Below are positions 45,398-54,771 of a DNA stretch of 64,000 bases, piece by piece. This stretch comes from an uncultured Cohaesibacter sp. (GTDB lineage Bacteria > Pseudomonadota > Alphaproteobacteria > Rhizobiales > Cohaesibacteraceae): positions 341,044 through 405,043 of the forward strand of contig NZ_OY759863.1 of assembly GCF_963662805.1 (NCBI RefSeq), in the 5' to 3' direction. The notes under the pieces were generated by a model. It saw only the letters and a program-made list of their open reading frames with translations, searched no databases and had not been told where the DNA came from. A program made the position numbers and the translations under genes. Numbering within the stretch: the first letter of the stretch is position 1; the number at the start of each line of letters is the position of its first letter.

Positions 45398-46702
45398 CTA
45401 CCAGCGGACGCGAAGTGCTAGGTTGCCTGCGTGGTTGCGTTCAACGCTGTTGAAGGACGCGTAATAGCTTGCCGACAGGGCGACGTTGGGGGTCAGGTTT
45501 GCCAGCACCGAGGCATAGAGGTTGGCAACATCGAGCGGCGGCTTGGCGCCGACATATTGGTAGGATGATCCCAGATCAGTAGAGATGCGGTTGGCGTTGG
45601 AGAGTTCGCCAAAGCGATGGCTCCAATAGCCGCCGATGGTCGGGACGATAGAGATCTTCTCGCCGACGAGCGCAGTCGAGAGGTTGACGCCGAGGCGAGT
45701 CTTACCCGTCCGAACGGTGTTGGCATAGGTCAGGATGGCAACATCCTCGTTGCCTTCTTCCATCACGCGGTCCTGCATCAACCAGTTGACATCCACCCCG
45801 GCGAGCGGCTGAACGACGACCCTTCCGGCAGACAGGCGAAAGCCCGTCTCAAAAGCTGCGCTGATCCTTTTGTTGGTAAAATCAGACTTCATTTCGCGCA
45901 GGTCGCCACTGCCATCGATGTCGATGGTGCGGCTCGTTCTGGTGCTTTCGGTTCCATAGGTGCCAAGACCGTCGAGATACCATTTGCCCACTTCAAGGGT
46001 TGCCGACACCCCGCCCATTGCGGAGACCACATCGATCTCGTTGTTGTTCTCGTTGATGTCGACATCCACGTTCTGGATGGCTCCGAGCACGCCAAAACGG
46101 AAATATTCGTTGGAGAATAGATCTGTCCCGGCCATGATCCCTGCAGACTCGACCTTGACGCTGGCAATGTCGGCTGTGGCATTCTTGGCCCCGATTGTGC
46201 CGAGCAGTTTTATCCAGATCGCCTTTTCAAGGGAAGGCAACTCGCCGTCTTCATCAAGGGCATATTCACTGGAGATCAGGGCCGAGCCTTCCTCGTCGGA
46301 AAGTGCTGACGCATAGCCAAGAACCATTGCGCCGGATGTGATCGCGGCCGACGGGGTCGCGGTCAGGCTGGCCGAGCCGGATACAGCACTGGCCGCCTCT
46401 GCCGACGAGGCTGCATTGGCGCTTGATGACTTACCGTTCGCGGAGACCTCGCCCACCTGTGTCTGATATTGCCAGAAGGATGCCGGAATGTTGCGGCACT
46501 CATGGGGGCGGTTGGCCGTCGTGTAAAGAAACTGGAAATATTCGGTCAAATTACAGCTGTTGCTACAGCGCGGGTCGTAGTTGCTGTCACCGGGTTTAGT
46601 GCTGCAACTGCTGACCGAGTTTGCCAACGCCAGATCGGGCACAGAGACTTGAAAGAGCGACGCAAGGGACCACACCAGGGTGAGTTTGAGTATTGTTTTC
46701 AT
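45398..46702 (-). CDS. Autotransporter-type outer membrane beta-barrel protein with short passenger
   Basis: The product is 434 residues from ATG 46702 (438 from ATG 46714). A signal peptide (about residues 1-27) is followed by a short exported region containing several cysteines (SSCSTKPGDSNYDPRCSNSC) and an Ala/Ser-rich stretch. From about residue 165 the pattern of alternating beta strands and short turns is that of an autotransporter barrel, ending in Trp (RVRW), the outer-membrane insertion signal. The passenger is only about 140 residues, short for the family. Function unknown; adhesion or surface binding is possible. Confidence 0.8.
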   Translation of the reverse strand: MKTILKLTLVWSLASLFQVSVPDLALANSVSSCSTKPGDSNYDPRCSNSCNLTEYFQFLYTTANRPHECRNIPASFWQYQTQVGEVSANGKSSSANAASSAEAASAVSGSASLTATPSAAITSGAMVLGYASALSDEEGSALISSEYALDEDGELPSLEKAIWIKLLGTIGAKNATADIASVKVESAGIMAGTDLFSNEYFRFGVLGAIQNVDVDINENNNEIDVVSAMGGVSATLEVGKWYLDGLGTYGTESTRTSRTIDIDGSGDLREMKSDFTNKRISAAFETGFRLSAGRVVVQPLAGVDVNWLMQDRVMEEGNEDVAILTYANTVRTGKTRLGVNLSTALVGEKISIVPTIGGYWSHRFGELSNANRISTDLGSSYQYVGAKPPLDVANLYASVLANLTPNVALSASYYASFNSVERNHAGNLALRVRW

Positions 46703-47260
46703 CGCTCTGTTCATCAAATAAAGCCACCGGTCTGTTGCTGGCCGGATCCTGCCTGTTCTTTCTGGAAGCGAGAGGCTCACGCACACCGAAGGCACATGCC
46801 CGCACCAACTCACACAAAAGTACGAAGTGTTTGTTTCTTTTTATCAAGGAATGAGCAAATAGCAATGCTTGCTATCAGTTCTGAAACAAGCAGCAGCAAG
46901 GCTGTTGTCGCGATAGGCTGGAGAATCACTAGTCACTCAATTTTTGATGGCAATGTTCACCGACACCAACCCGTAATCACATTCAATCAAATGCGTGCTG
47001 CTACATATGTCCGAGCGAATGCGGGAAGTTGTTCGACAGGTGATCAAAACTGTTGCTGAAACACAACATTTCAAGATTCTGTCTCGGAGAAAACATAAAT
47101 GTGATCGAAATTTGGCAAAAATTTCTTGCTCTCGGTAACCTTATTTAGAAAATTACGACACAAAATCCTCAGCAATCTTTGGGCGCTGCACCGGTGGGGA
47201 CGGTTTGATCCATGTGTGGCACCCGGGTTCATTCACAGTTTTTAAGTTCGGGACAAACTA
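46703..47260. other. Divergent intergenic region between the autotransporter and L,D-transpeptidase genes
   Basis: About 560 bases, AT-rich from 46850 to 47160. A plus-strand frame at 46469-47059 runs through it but overlaps the autotransporter's coding strand and is rejected. Promoters for both flanking genes must lie here. No RNA gene or repeat was seen. Confidence 0.5.
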
Positions 47261-47857
47261 ATGCGGAAAATTTTGACTTTTGCAGCAAGCCTTGCGTTGG
47301 GAGTGGTCGTGGCCATGACCAGTGCTCAGGCTTCTAAATATTACGATGTTTCCACCAAGACTTGGAAAGAAGCAGGACCTTACGCTGGTCGTTCACCGAT
47401 CAAGCGCAAAACTGTCAGCTATGACGGTCGATATGCTAATTCGCCTGCTGGTACCATCATCGTGAATACCGAAGAACGCCGCCTTTATTACATTCTGGGT
47501 GATGGCAAAGCTATGAAATACGGCATTGGTGTCGGTCGCCCTGGCTTCCAGTGGACCGGTACGCATCGCGTCAGCCGTAAGGCCGAGTGGCCGGGCTGGA
47601 CTCCTCCGCCTCAAATGCGCAAGCGCGTTCCAGGTCTGCCTGCCTATATGGAAGGTGGCCCGAACAACCCGCTCGGTGCCCGCGCCATGTATATCGGCTC
47701 GACCATCTATCGCATTCACGGCTCGAATGAGCCATGGTCTATCGGTCAGGCCGTTTCTTCAGGCTGCATCCGCCTTGCGAACGAAGATGTGATCGATCTT
47801 TATGAGCGCGTCAAAGTCGGTGCCCGCGTTCACGTCATTCAGGCAAAACAGCAGTAA
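47261..47857 (+). CDS. L,D-transpeptidase (YkuD domain)
   Basis: The 198-residue exported protein has a signal peptide (about 1-24, ending SAQAS) and one YkuD domain. The catalytic motif is complete: YRIHGSNEPWSIGQAVSSG followed by the nucleophile in CIRLANEDVIDLYERV. Such enzymes form 3-3 cross-links in peptidoglycan or attach lipoproteins to it. The PGWTPPPQMRKR segment before the motif is typical of Rhizobiales members. A terminator follows. Confidence 0.93.
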   Translation: MRKILTFAASLALGVVVAMTSAQASKYYDVSTKTWKEAGPYAGRSPIKRKTVSYDGRYANSPAGTIIVNTEERRLYYILGDGKAMKYGIGVGRPGFQWTGTHRVSRKAEWPGWTPPPQMRKRVPGLPAYMEGGPNNPLGARAMYIGSTIYRIHGSNEPWSIGQAVSSGCIRLANEDVIDLYERVKVGARVHVIQAKQQ

Positions 47858-47890
47858 GACTCTTCTCATTTGAAGGTCTGACAAGAATTG

Positions 47891-47919
47891 AAGCCGGTCA
47901 CGCATGTGGCCGGCTTTCT
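47891..47919 (+). terminator. Terminator after the L,D-transpeptidase gene
   Basis: AAGCCGG pairs with the matching arm in GGCCGGCTT across a loop containing GCATG, followed by a short T-run. It lies 33 bases after the stop. Confidence 0.65.
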
Positions 47920-47973
47920 TCGTTCTATCAATCTGTTGCGCTGGCTGATCAAATGCCTAATCGGGGCCCGGGA

Positions 47974-48330
47974 TCAGGACCGGCTCAATCCCTTGGCCTC
48001 GAGTGCATCAAGATAGTCCTGCCAGATCGCTTCCATCTGCCTGCCCGATTGCAGAAAATAGTCCCAGGTGAAGAAACCGCTGTCATGCAGATCGGTGAAG
48101 AACAGCCTCACGGCATAATTCCCGACGGGATCGACTTTCATGATCTCCACATCCTGCTTGCCACCGATGGTCTTTTTCTGGTCGGGAGCGTGACCCTGCA
48201 CTTCGGCGCTGGGCGAGGTCACTCGCAGGAATTCGGCGGTGAAGTCGAAAGTTTCGGCATTGTCGAAGGTGACGGACAGGGTTTTCTTGTCCTGCTTGAG
48301 ACGGATTTCAGTCGGCCATGGTGCAGTCAT
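47974..48330 (-). CDS. DUF971 (gamma-butyrobetaine hydroxylase-like N-terminal) protein
   Basis: A 118-residue stand-alone DUF971 domain. It shows EIRLKQDKKTLSVTFDN, FDFTAEFLRVTSPSAEVQGH and the end YAVRLFFTDLHDSGFFTWDY. The fold also forms the N-terminal part of gamma-butyrobetaine hydroxylase. Free-standing members are sometimes linked to iron-sulfur proteins; here moaA is divergent and mrp is 4 kb away. AGGATCTTGCA precedes ATG 48330; the frame to 48354 lacks such support. Confidence 0.88.
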   Translation of the reverse strand: MTAPWPTEIRLKQDKKTLSVTFDNAETFDFTAEFLRVTSPSAEVQGHAPDQKKTIGGKQDVEIMKVDPVGNYAVRLFFTDLHDSGFFTWDYFLQSGRQMEAIWQDYLDALEAKGLSRS

Positions 48331-48643
48331 TGCAAGATCCTGTTGGCATTTCATATGAGGGCTTGTGCAACAATGAGGCCGCTCACCTGCCTACCTGTCG
48401 CTCACTGACAACTAGACCCACTGCAGCAAAAGGTCAAACAGCAGGTTAGATATGATCGCCCGAATGCATCTTATATCCCTGATCTGGCGAGAGGCTGGCA
48501 CTCCTTTTAGCGGCTGTTCAGTTTGCTTGCTCACTGACGCAACAGAAAAGTGAGTGGTGCTTGAAATCGAATTGCCTATAATCGTTTTTCCGTGTCAGGA
48601 GAAACCCTTGGCGCTGTCCAGAATGAAAGTAGACAGGAAGCAA
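48331..48643. other. Divergent intergenic region between the DUF971 gene and moaA
   Basis: About 310 bases. The moaA frame is open from 48554 but the true start is probably 48644. No molybdenum-cofactor riboswitch-like structure was recognised by eye, and no RNA gene was seen. Confidence 0.45.
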
Positions 48644-49669
48644 ATGACGTTTGACGGCGAAACACAAAACGGACCTTCCCTGATTGACCCCTTTGGTCGC
48701 CAGATCAATTATCTCAGGGTTTCGGTCACCGACCGGTGTGATTTCCGTTGCTTCTATTGCATGGCAGAGGACATGCACTTTCTGCCCAAGAAGGATATTC
48801 TGAGCCTCGAGGAGCTCGACCGACTCTGCTCCGCCTTCGTTCATCAGGGCGTTCGTCGCCTTCGTCTGACGGGAGGCGAGCCTTTGGTGCGCAAGGGCAT
48901 TCTGACGCTGATTTCCTCCCTCTCCCGCCATATCGAGACAGGAGCTCTTGAGGAGCTGACCCTCACCACCAATGGCTCCCAGCTCAAGCGCATGGCGGAT
49001 GATCTCGCCAATCTCGGTGTCAAACGCATCAATGTCTCCCTCGACAGCCTAAAGGAAGACCGCTTCAATGCGATCACGCGCTGGGGCAAATTCTCTCTGG
49101 TGATGGACGGCATCGAGGCCGCGCTTGCCGCCGGGATCAAACTGAAACTCAACATGGTAGCGCTCAACGGCGTCAATGACGACGAATTCGACGACATGAT
49201 CCGCTACTGCCACGAGCGCGACATGGATCTGACGATCATTGAAACCATGCCGCTTGGCGAGATTGATCATGACCGGCTCGATCTCTATCTGCCGCTTGAT
49301 CAGGTGAAACGCCAGCTGTCACAGAGCTGGACCCTTTCGCCCTCCCGCCACAAGACGGGTGGCCCCGCCACCTATATGAGTGTTGCCGAGACCGGTGGTC
49401 GAATCGGCTTCATCACGCCCCTCACCCACAATTTCTGCGAAAGCTGCAATCGGGTCCGGGTTACCTGCACCGGCACGCTTTATATGTGTCTGGGCCAGGA
49501 GGACGCCGTGGATCTCAGAGCGCCTCTGCGGGCCTCGGAGAGTGATGATCTGCTGTTGCAGGAAATCTGCGGTGCGATTGCCCGAAAACCCCTCGGGCAT
49601 GATTTTATCATTGACAGAGAGCACAATCGTCCGTCTATTGGCAGGCACATGTCTGTAACCGGCGGATGA
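48644..49669 (+). CDS. moaA: GTP 3',8-cyclase, molybdenum cofactor synthesis
   Basis: A 341-residue radical SAM enzyme making the first step of molybdopterin synthesis with MoaC. The N-terminal cluster motif is VTDRCDFRCFYC (CxxxCxxC), GEPLVRKG follows, and the C-terminal cluster has the FCESCNRVRVTCTG region with a further Cys in TLYMCLGQ. The two-glycine tail (SVTGG), needed for activity, is present. ATG 48644 has AGGAAG close upstream. Other cofactor genes (mobA, mobB) lie 4 kb downstream. Confidence 0.95.
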   Translation: MTFDGETQNGPSLIDPFGRQINYLRVSVTDRCDFRCFYCMAEDMHFLPKKDILSLEELDRLCSAFVHQGVRRLRLTGGEPLVRKGILTLISSLSRHIETGALEELTLTTNGSQLKRMADDLANLGVKRINVSLDSLKEDRFNAITRWGKFSLVMDGIEAALAAGIKLKLNMVALNGVNDDEFDDMIRYCHERDMDLTIIETMPLGEIDHDRLDLYLPLDQVKRQLSQSWTLSPSRHKTGGPATYMSVAETGGRIGFITPLTHNFCESCNRVRVTCTGTLYMCLGQEDAVDLRAPLRASESDDLLLQEICGAIARKPLGHDFIIDREHNRPSIGRHMSVTGG

Positions 49670-49733
49670 GACCCTATTTTCTCCTGCGCGACTGAGCGCC
49701 TCGCCGGTGTTTTTACTGTCAAGGTCCAATCAA

Positions 49734-50699
49734 ATGACTGCTGCTCCGCAAGGAACGGATTCCAACCGTACGCCTGGCTCTCCGGTCCGTGTCGACAAAG
49801 GCAATATCTATGGCATCATCATGATGCAGATGACGATGTTCTGCTTTGTCACCAACGATACCCTGTCCAAGCTAGCGGGGTCGGATCTGCCAACAGGACA
49901 GGTCATTTTCATTCGTGGCCTGATCGCTGTGGCAGTCCTGTGTTTGGTTCTGGCTCTGACCGGAGACTGGCGCCGGTATCGGACCGCAAAAAATCCCATT
50001 GTCCTGTTGCGCGCGGTTGCCGAGGCGATCAGTTCGATCCTGTTCATGGTTGCGCTCCAGAAGCTGCCTCTGCCCAACGTTTCCGCGATCCTTCTGACGA
50101 TCCCGCTCGCCACCACCGCGGCGGCGGCGATCTTTCTGGGCGAACAGGTCGGCATCCGGCGCTGGACCTCGGTCTTTGTCGGAATGCTGGGCGTTCTGGC
50201 GATCATCCGGCCGGGCCTTGAGGGGTTCAACGTCTATTCCCTGTTCGTGCTTGGTGCAGTGGTCGCGGCGTCAACCCGCGATCTCATTGCCAGAAAGATC
50301 CCGACAGGATCGTCCCTGTGGGTTGTGACCACCACCACGATGACCTTTTCCTGTCTGGCCGGTGGCTTGCTGGGCGTCAGTGAAAGCTGGACCGCGATCG
50401 ATACATCCCAATCGATCTATCTCGTAGGAGCAGCCATCTTCCTCACCCTCGGGCAATTCATTGTCGTGATCGCGATGACCCACGGCGAAGTCTCGGTGGT
50501 GTCATCATTCCGATATATCTCGATGCCAATTTCGCTCTTCTATGGCTTTATGCTGTGGGGAGACATTCCCGATGCCCTCACCTGGCTCGGCATCTTCCTC
50601 ATTCTGTCCGCCGGGATTTACACCATGTATCGCGAAAGACAGATCCAGAAGGTCAAGAAGCGCGATCAGGAAATACTGGCATCGCACGAACCGGTCTGA
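49734..50699 (+). CDS. DMT superfamily (EamA) transporter
   Basis: A 321-residue integral membrane protein with ten hydrophobic segments and the two EamA repeats. The first begins MMQMTMFCFVTNDTLSKLAG; each repeat contains the expected Pro/Gly-rich turns, such as LPNVSAILLTIPLATTAAAA. The ending is basic. The substrate is unknown; relatives export amino acids or metabolites. ATG 49734 has AAGG nine bases upstream, and the frame is open from GTG 49707. Confidence 0.85.
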   Translation: MTAAPQGTDSNRTPGSPVRVDKGNIYGIIMMQMTMFCFVTNDTLSKLAGSDLPTGQVIFIRGLIAVAVLCLVLALTGDWRRYRTAKNPIVLLRAVAEAISSILFMVALQKLPLPNVSAILLTIPLATTAAAAIFLGEQVGIRRWTSVFVGMLGVLAIIRPGLEGFNVYSLFVLGAVVAASTRDLIARKIPTGSSLWVVTTTTMTFSCLAGGLLGVSESWTAIDTSQSIYLVGAAIFLTLGQFIVVIAMTHGEVSVVSSFRYISMPISLFYGFMLWGDIPDALTWLGIFLILSAGIYTMYRERQIQKVKKRDQEILASHEPV

Positions 50700-50828
50700 T
50701 AGCCATAGAAGCTTGACCGGTGACAAACCACCGCAGGGGACGCCCTTTTCCCGATGCACTCCTGCTGGTCCTTTCCATTCTACAGTTCCTGCCGCGCAGT
50801 TCTCCTGACTGCTCCCTGGAGGCACCAC

Positions 50829-52037
50829 ATGACCACCGAAATCGACCGCGTTCCGGCCCCGTCCGGATCGCTTAGTCCTTCTCTTGCCATTCTGGTCGCT
50901 GTTACTGCGGTCAACCCGCTTGCGCTCAATCTCTATGTGCCCTCCATGCCAAGCGTGCAGCAGACCTTTGCGGCCCCGGCCTCCATTGTGCAGCTGACCC
51001 TGTCGCTGGGACTTGTGGGCACAGCCCTCATCCAGATTGTCATCGGCCCGATGTCCGATCAGTTCGGTCGTCGGCCCGTGCTTCTGACCGGACTGGTCGT
51101 TGCCCTTCTTGCGTCAATCTATTGCGCCGTTGCTGCCAGCATTGAAGGTCTGATCATCGGGCGGATCATCCAAATCGCCGGGGGCGCTGCCGGACTTGTT
51201 CTGGGCCGCGCCATCGTGCGCGACCTGCATGAGCCGAGAGAAGCCGCCAGCATGCTCGGCTATGTGACGATGGGCATGGCGATGGCGCCGATGATCGCGC
51301 CGACCATAGGCGGCTTGCTAGACGATCTGTTCAGCTGGCGCGCCGGGTTTGTCTTCACATCCGTAATGACCGCCATCATCCTGTTAGCGGGATGGTACAC
51401 GCTGCCGGAAACCAACCAGAACCGGGGCAAGGCCAGTTCCCTCTCCGCCTTCTGGCGTGACGTCCTTGAACTGGTCACCATGCGCAACTTCTGGATCTAC
51501 ACGATGACGATTTCCTTCGTCGGCGGGACCTTCTTTGCCTTTCTCGGCGGAGCCCCTTATGTCGGTGATCACATCTTCGGTTTGACCAAGACCCAATATG
51601 GGCTCTATTTCGTCCTCGTAGCCGTTGGCTATGCGTTGGGGAACTATATTTCAGGCCGTTTTGCCTCACGCGTTGGCCTGTTCCGGATGATCTTCACCGG
51701 CAGCCTCGTCACGGCAGGTTTCTGCATTGTGATCGTGCTGCTCAGCATCATGGGTCTTGAAAATCCAATCCTGCTGTTCGGCTCAATGTTCTTTGTGGGG
51801 ATGGGCAACGGGATGGTGTTCCCCAGCTCGATTGCCGGGGTGGTCAGTGTCAATCCGCGCCTTGCGGGCAGTGCCTCGGGGCTGTCGGGCTGCATCATGA
51901 TGGGCATCAACGCGGCCTTCACCTACGTGGTTGCCTTCCTTCTGAGTGACAGCCTGCTGCCGATGGCCTTGTTGATGACCGGCTCAGCTCTGATCGCGGT
52001 GTTCTTCTCGCTGAAGGTGCCACGCCAGGCGGACTAG
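50829..52037 (+). CDS. Bcr/CflA family multidrug efflux MFS transporter
   Basis: A 402-residue 12-helix MFS drug exporter. The loop 2-3 motif GPMSDQFGRRPVLLTGL is present, and the first helices with YVPSMPSVQQTFAAP and IVQLTLSLGLVGTALIQIV are typical of Bcr. A second cytoplasmic block, ARIVRDLHEPREAASMLGY-like as GRAIVRDLHEPREAASML, follows TM4. GGAGG precedes ATG 50829. The frame is open to 50754 but that start has no ribosome-binding site. Confidence 0.9.
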   Translation: MTTEIDRVPAPSGSLSPSLAILVAVTAVNPLALNLYVPSMPSVQQTFAAPASIVQLTLSLGLVGTALIQIVIGPMSDQFGRRPVLLTGLVVALLASIYCAVAASIEGLIIGRIIQIAGGAAGLVLGRAIVRDLHEPREAASMLGYVTMGMAMAPMIAPTIGGLLDDLFSWRAGFVFTSVMTAIILLAGWYTLPETNQNRGKASSLSAFWRDVLELVTMRNFWIYTMTISFVGGTFFAFLGGAPYVGDHIFGLTKTQYGLYFVLVAVGYALGNYISGRFASRVGLFRMIFTGSLVTAGFCIVIVLLSIMGLENPILLFGSMFFVGMGNGMVFPSSIAGVVSVNPRLAGSASGLSGCIMMGINAAFTYVVAFLLSDSLLPMALLMTGSALIAVFFSLKVPRQAD

Positions 52038-52064
52038 CGTGGCACAGTTTTGCCAACTCGATCC

Positions 52065-53210
52065 CTATTCGATGATGATCCTGGGCGCCGGTCTGACGGC
52101 ACCTTCGAGTGACTGGCTGACCGTGGACGCGATGGCACGGTAAATAAGGCCGAAGTCGCCATCCGGTTCGGCGGCGACAATCGGCTCGCCGCTGTCGGAG
52201 CGCTCACGGATGTCCATGTGCAAGGGAACCTCGCCGAGGAAGGGCACGTTGATGTCGACCGCTGTCGTGCGCGCGCCACCATGACCAAAGATATCATGTT
52301 TTGCGCCGCAATCGGGGCACATGAAGAAGCTCATGTTCTCGATGAGGCCGAGGATCGGGATACTCACCTTGCGGAACATGGCAATGCCCTTGCGCACATC
52401 AATGAGAGCCAGATCCTGAGGCGTTGAAATCATCACTGCCCCGGAGAGCGGCACCTGCTGTGCCATGGTGAGCTGGATATCGCCGGTTCCGGGAGGCATA
52501 TCGACCACCAGAACATCAAGCTCGCCATCCATATCCCACGCCACATCGCGCAGCATCTGCGTCAGCGCCGAGACGACCATAGGCCCACGCCAGACCATGG
52601 GCGTGTCCTCCTCGATCAGCAAACCGATGGACATAGCCGTCAGGCCGTGGGCCTTCAATGGTTTGAGCAGGCGCGTGCCGGGATAGGTTTCGGGCCGGTC
52701 GGTGATGCCCAGAAGGCGCGGGATCGAAGGGCCATAGACATCGGCATCAAGAATGCCGACCTTGAGACCATTGGCTTGAAAAGCCAGCGCCAGATTGACC
52801 GCCGTTGTTGATTTGCCCACCCCGCCCTTGGCCGAATAGACGGCGATAATGTGCTTCACGCCCTTGACCTCAAGCTTGGCCGGAGCAGCACCCTGTTGTC
52901 TCTGGGGCTGAGCGGGACGTCTCTGGGGTGCGGGGGATGGACCTCCCGAACCCGGCTTGCGCTCCGCGGTCAGCGCCACCATGACTTTTGCCACGCCGTC
53001 CATGGCCTTGACGAGGTCCTCGGCCCGCTTGCGCAGCGGCTCCATGGTATCCGCCTTTTCAGCAGGCACGGTCAGGGAGAACATGACAGATCCATCCTTG
53101 ATGAAAATGTCCGAGACCATTCCGGCGGAGACGATGTCACCTGACCCGTCGGGCAGCGTGATGGTCTGCAACTGTTGCTCGATGACTTCCTTGGTCAGGG
53201 GTTTGCTCAC
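52065..53210 (-). CDS. mrp: Mrp/NBP35-type iron-sulfur carrier ATPase
   Basis: The 381-residue product has an N-terminal DUF59/MIP18-like domain (about 1-85), a Pro/Gln-rich linker, and a MinD-like ATPase with the deviant P-loop YSAKGGVGKSTTAVNLALA. The cluster-binding cysteines are in FFMCPDCGAKHDIFG. It delivers 4Fe-4S clusters, useful here for class I fumarase, MoaA and others. The start is GTG 53210 with AGGGAA six bases upstream; the longer frame has no support. Also called apbC. Confidence 0.93.
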   Translation of the reverse strand: MSKPLTKEVIEQQLQTITLPDGSGDIVSAGMVSDIFIKDGSVMFSLTVPAEKADTMEPLRKRAEDLVKAMDGVAKVMVALTAERKPGSGGPSPAPQRRPAQPQRQQGAAPAKLEVKGVKHIIAVYSAKGGVGKSTTAVNLALAFQANGLKVGILDADVYGPSIPRLLGITDRPETYPGTRLLKPLKAHGLTAMSIGLLIEEDTPMVWRGPMVVSALTQMLRDVAWDMDGELDVLVVDMPPGTGDIQLTMAQQVPLSGAVMISTPQDLALIDVRKGIAMFRKVSIPILGLIENMSFFMCPDCGAKHDIFGHGGARTTAVDINVPFLGEVPLHMDIRERSDSGEPIVAAEPDGDFGLIYRAIASTVSQSLEGAVRPAPRIIIE

Positions 53211-53475
53211 TTGACGTTCCCTTTTTCTGTTCCAGAACACGGGGGCAGACCTCACTTGGCAGGCGGACGGTCCGAGCAAGCGGCCGTTCCGGGCGTGTGG
53301 ACGATCCGGCGGATATCCGTAGATGTTTCAAATGATTCCGGCTGACAGCGCGTGCAAAGCCTTGAAAAAACATTTCTGATCTTCCATAGCTGGAACTTTC
53401 CGAGCCTCGCGTCAAGGGGCTTGAGTGCATTTGTCTCATTGAGCCCATGCGCGAGGGTCATCCGAAAGGTCTGCC

Positions 53476-54219
53476 ATGAAAACGAGCCCTGATGAACTCC
53501 AAAGACTGGATGCAATGGCGGTTGATCTGGCCGCGCGTCTGATGGCGGGTGAGCGACCGGAGCAGTCTGCCAACCGCTGGAAGCACCGGGCTTTGGGTGT
53601 CGTGCTGGCTGGCGGTCAGTCGCGCCGCATGGATGGGCAGGACAAGCCCTTTCTCCCCGTCGCTGGCAAGCCACTGATGACACGGGTGATCGAGCGTCTA
53701 AAGCCACAGGTCAGCGGCATCGTGATCAGCGGCAACGACGATCTTGCACGCTATGGAACGGACTATCCGGTGCTGGCAGATGGGCTCGACGGACATGCAG
53801 GGCCGCTCGCGGGCATTCTCGCGGCCATGCGTTGGGCCGAAGCAAAAGCGCCCCATGCCTACTGGCTGATCAGTGCCGCAGCCGACACGCCCTTTTTCCC
53901 CACCGATCTTGTGGATCGGCTGATCATGGCCATGGGTGGCCCCGGCCCAGCGATCACGCTGGCACAATCGGGCGAACAGGTGCATCCCACCTTCGGTCTT
54001 TGGCCGGTCTCGCTGGCCGATGATCTCGAAGCCTATCTCCTCAAGGGAGAGCGTAAGGCACGGGCTTATGCGGAGGGGCATATCAACAGTCGGGCGGTCT
54101 TTGGCGGCATCATGATCGATGATCTCGCAATCGATCCTTTCTTCAATATCAATTGCCCGGAAGACATCGAGGTCGCGGAAGCCATCGCTGACGGCCTTGC
54201 CGAAGCAGAGCAGGAGTAG
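53476..54219 (+). CDS. mobA: Molybdenum cofactor guanylyltransferase
   Basis: A 247-residue enzyme that adds GMP to molybdopterin. The nucleotide-binding start is GVVLAGGQSRRMDGQDKPFL, followed by ISGNDD, LDGHAGPLAGILAAM and a C-terminal NINCPEDIEVAE. About 38 extra residues precede this core, making it longer than the classic MobA; they are helical and of unknown use. mobB starts three bases after its stop, so they are co-transcribed. Confidence 0.92.
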   Translation: MKTSPDELQRLDAMAVDLAARLMAGERPEQSANRWKHRALGVVLAGGQSRRMDGQDKPFLPVAGKPLMTRVIERLKPQVSGIVISGNDDLARYGTDYPVLADGLDGHAGPLAGILAAMRWAEAKAPHAYWLISAAADTPFFPTDLVDRLIMAMGGPGPAITLAQSGEQVHPTFGLWPVSLADDLEAYLLKGERKARAYAEGHINSRAVFGGIMIDDLAIDPFFNINCPEDIEVAEAIADGLAEAEQE

Positions 54220-54222
54220 GCC

Positions 54223-54771
54223 ATGGGCGCGTTTGAAAGTTTCGAGTGGCACGGCCACAAGGTGTTTGGCGTCACCGGCTGGAAAAACTCCGGCAAGACC
54301 ACCCTCGTCACCCGACTGATCAGCGAGTTGACCGCGCGCGGTCATCGCATCTCGTCGGTCAAACATGCCCACCACAATTGCGACATCGACAAGGAAGGCA
54401 CCGACAGCTTCCGCCACCGCGAGGCAGGCTCGGGCGAGGTCGCCCTCGTCGCGGCAGGCAAGCGCTGGGCCATCATGCATGAGTGCCGGGATGTTGAGGA
54501 CACCGAGCTTGGAGACATCCTGTCGCGTCTGTCGCCTTGCGACCTCGTGCTCGTGGAAGGCTTCAAGACAGAGCCCTTCCCCAAGATCGAAGTCCGCCGG
54601 GCCGATGCCAAACATACCGATCCGATCGCACCCAAGGACAACATGATTGTCGCGGTTGCCAGCGACCGGCCAGACCTTCTTGCCGACAGTGCCGGTCTCG
54701 ACTGCTTTGACCTCAACGCTGTTGCCGATATGGCGAGCCTGATCGAAAAGCTGATGGGATTGAAAGCGTAG
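54223..54771 (+). CDS. mobB: Molybdopterin-guanine dinucleotide biosynthesis adaptor MobB
   Basis: A 182-residue GTP-binding protein that supports MobA. It has the P-loop GVTGWKNSGKTTLVTRLI, SSVKHAHHNCDIDKEGTDSFRH typical of MobB, and LVLVEGFKTEPFPKIEVRR. It is tightly coupled to mobA with a gap of three bases. Confidence 0.94.
   Translation: MGAFESFEWHGHKVFGVTGWKNSGKTTLVTRLISELTARGHRISSVKHAHHNCDIDKEGTDSFRHREAGSGEVALVAAGKRWAIMHECRDVEDTELGDILSRLSPCDLVLVEGFKTEPFPKIEVRRADAKHTDPIAPKDNMIVAVASDRPDLLADSAGLDCFDLNAVADMASLIEKLMGLKA

Noticed and set aside
46469..47059. A 196-residue plus-strand frame across the start of the autotransporter gene
   Set aside because: It overlaps the signal peptide and passenger of a convincing gene on the other strand and has no recognisable protein.
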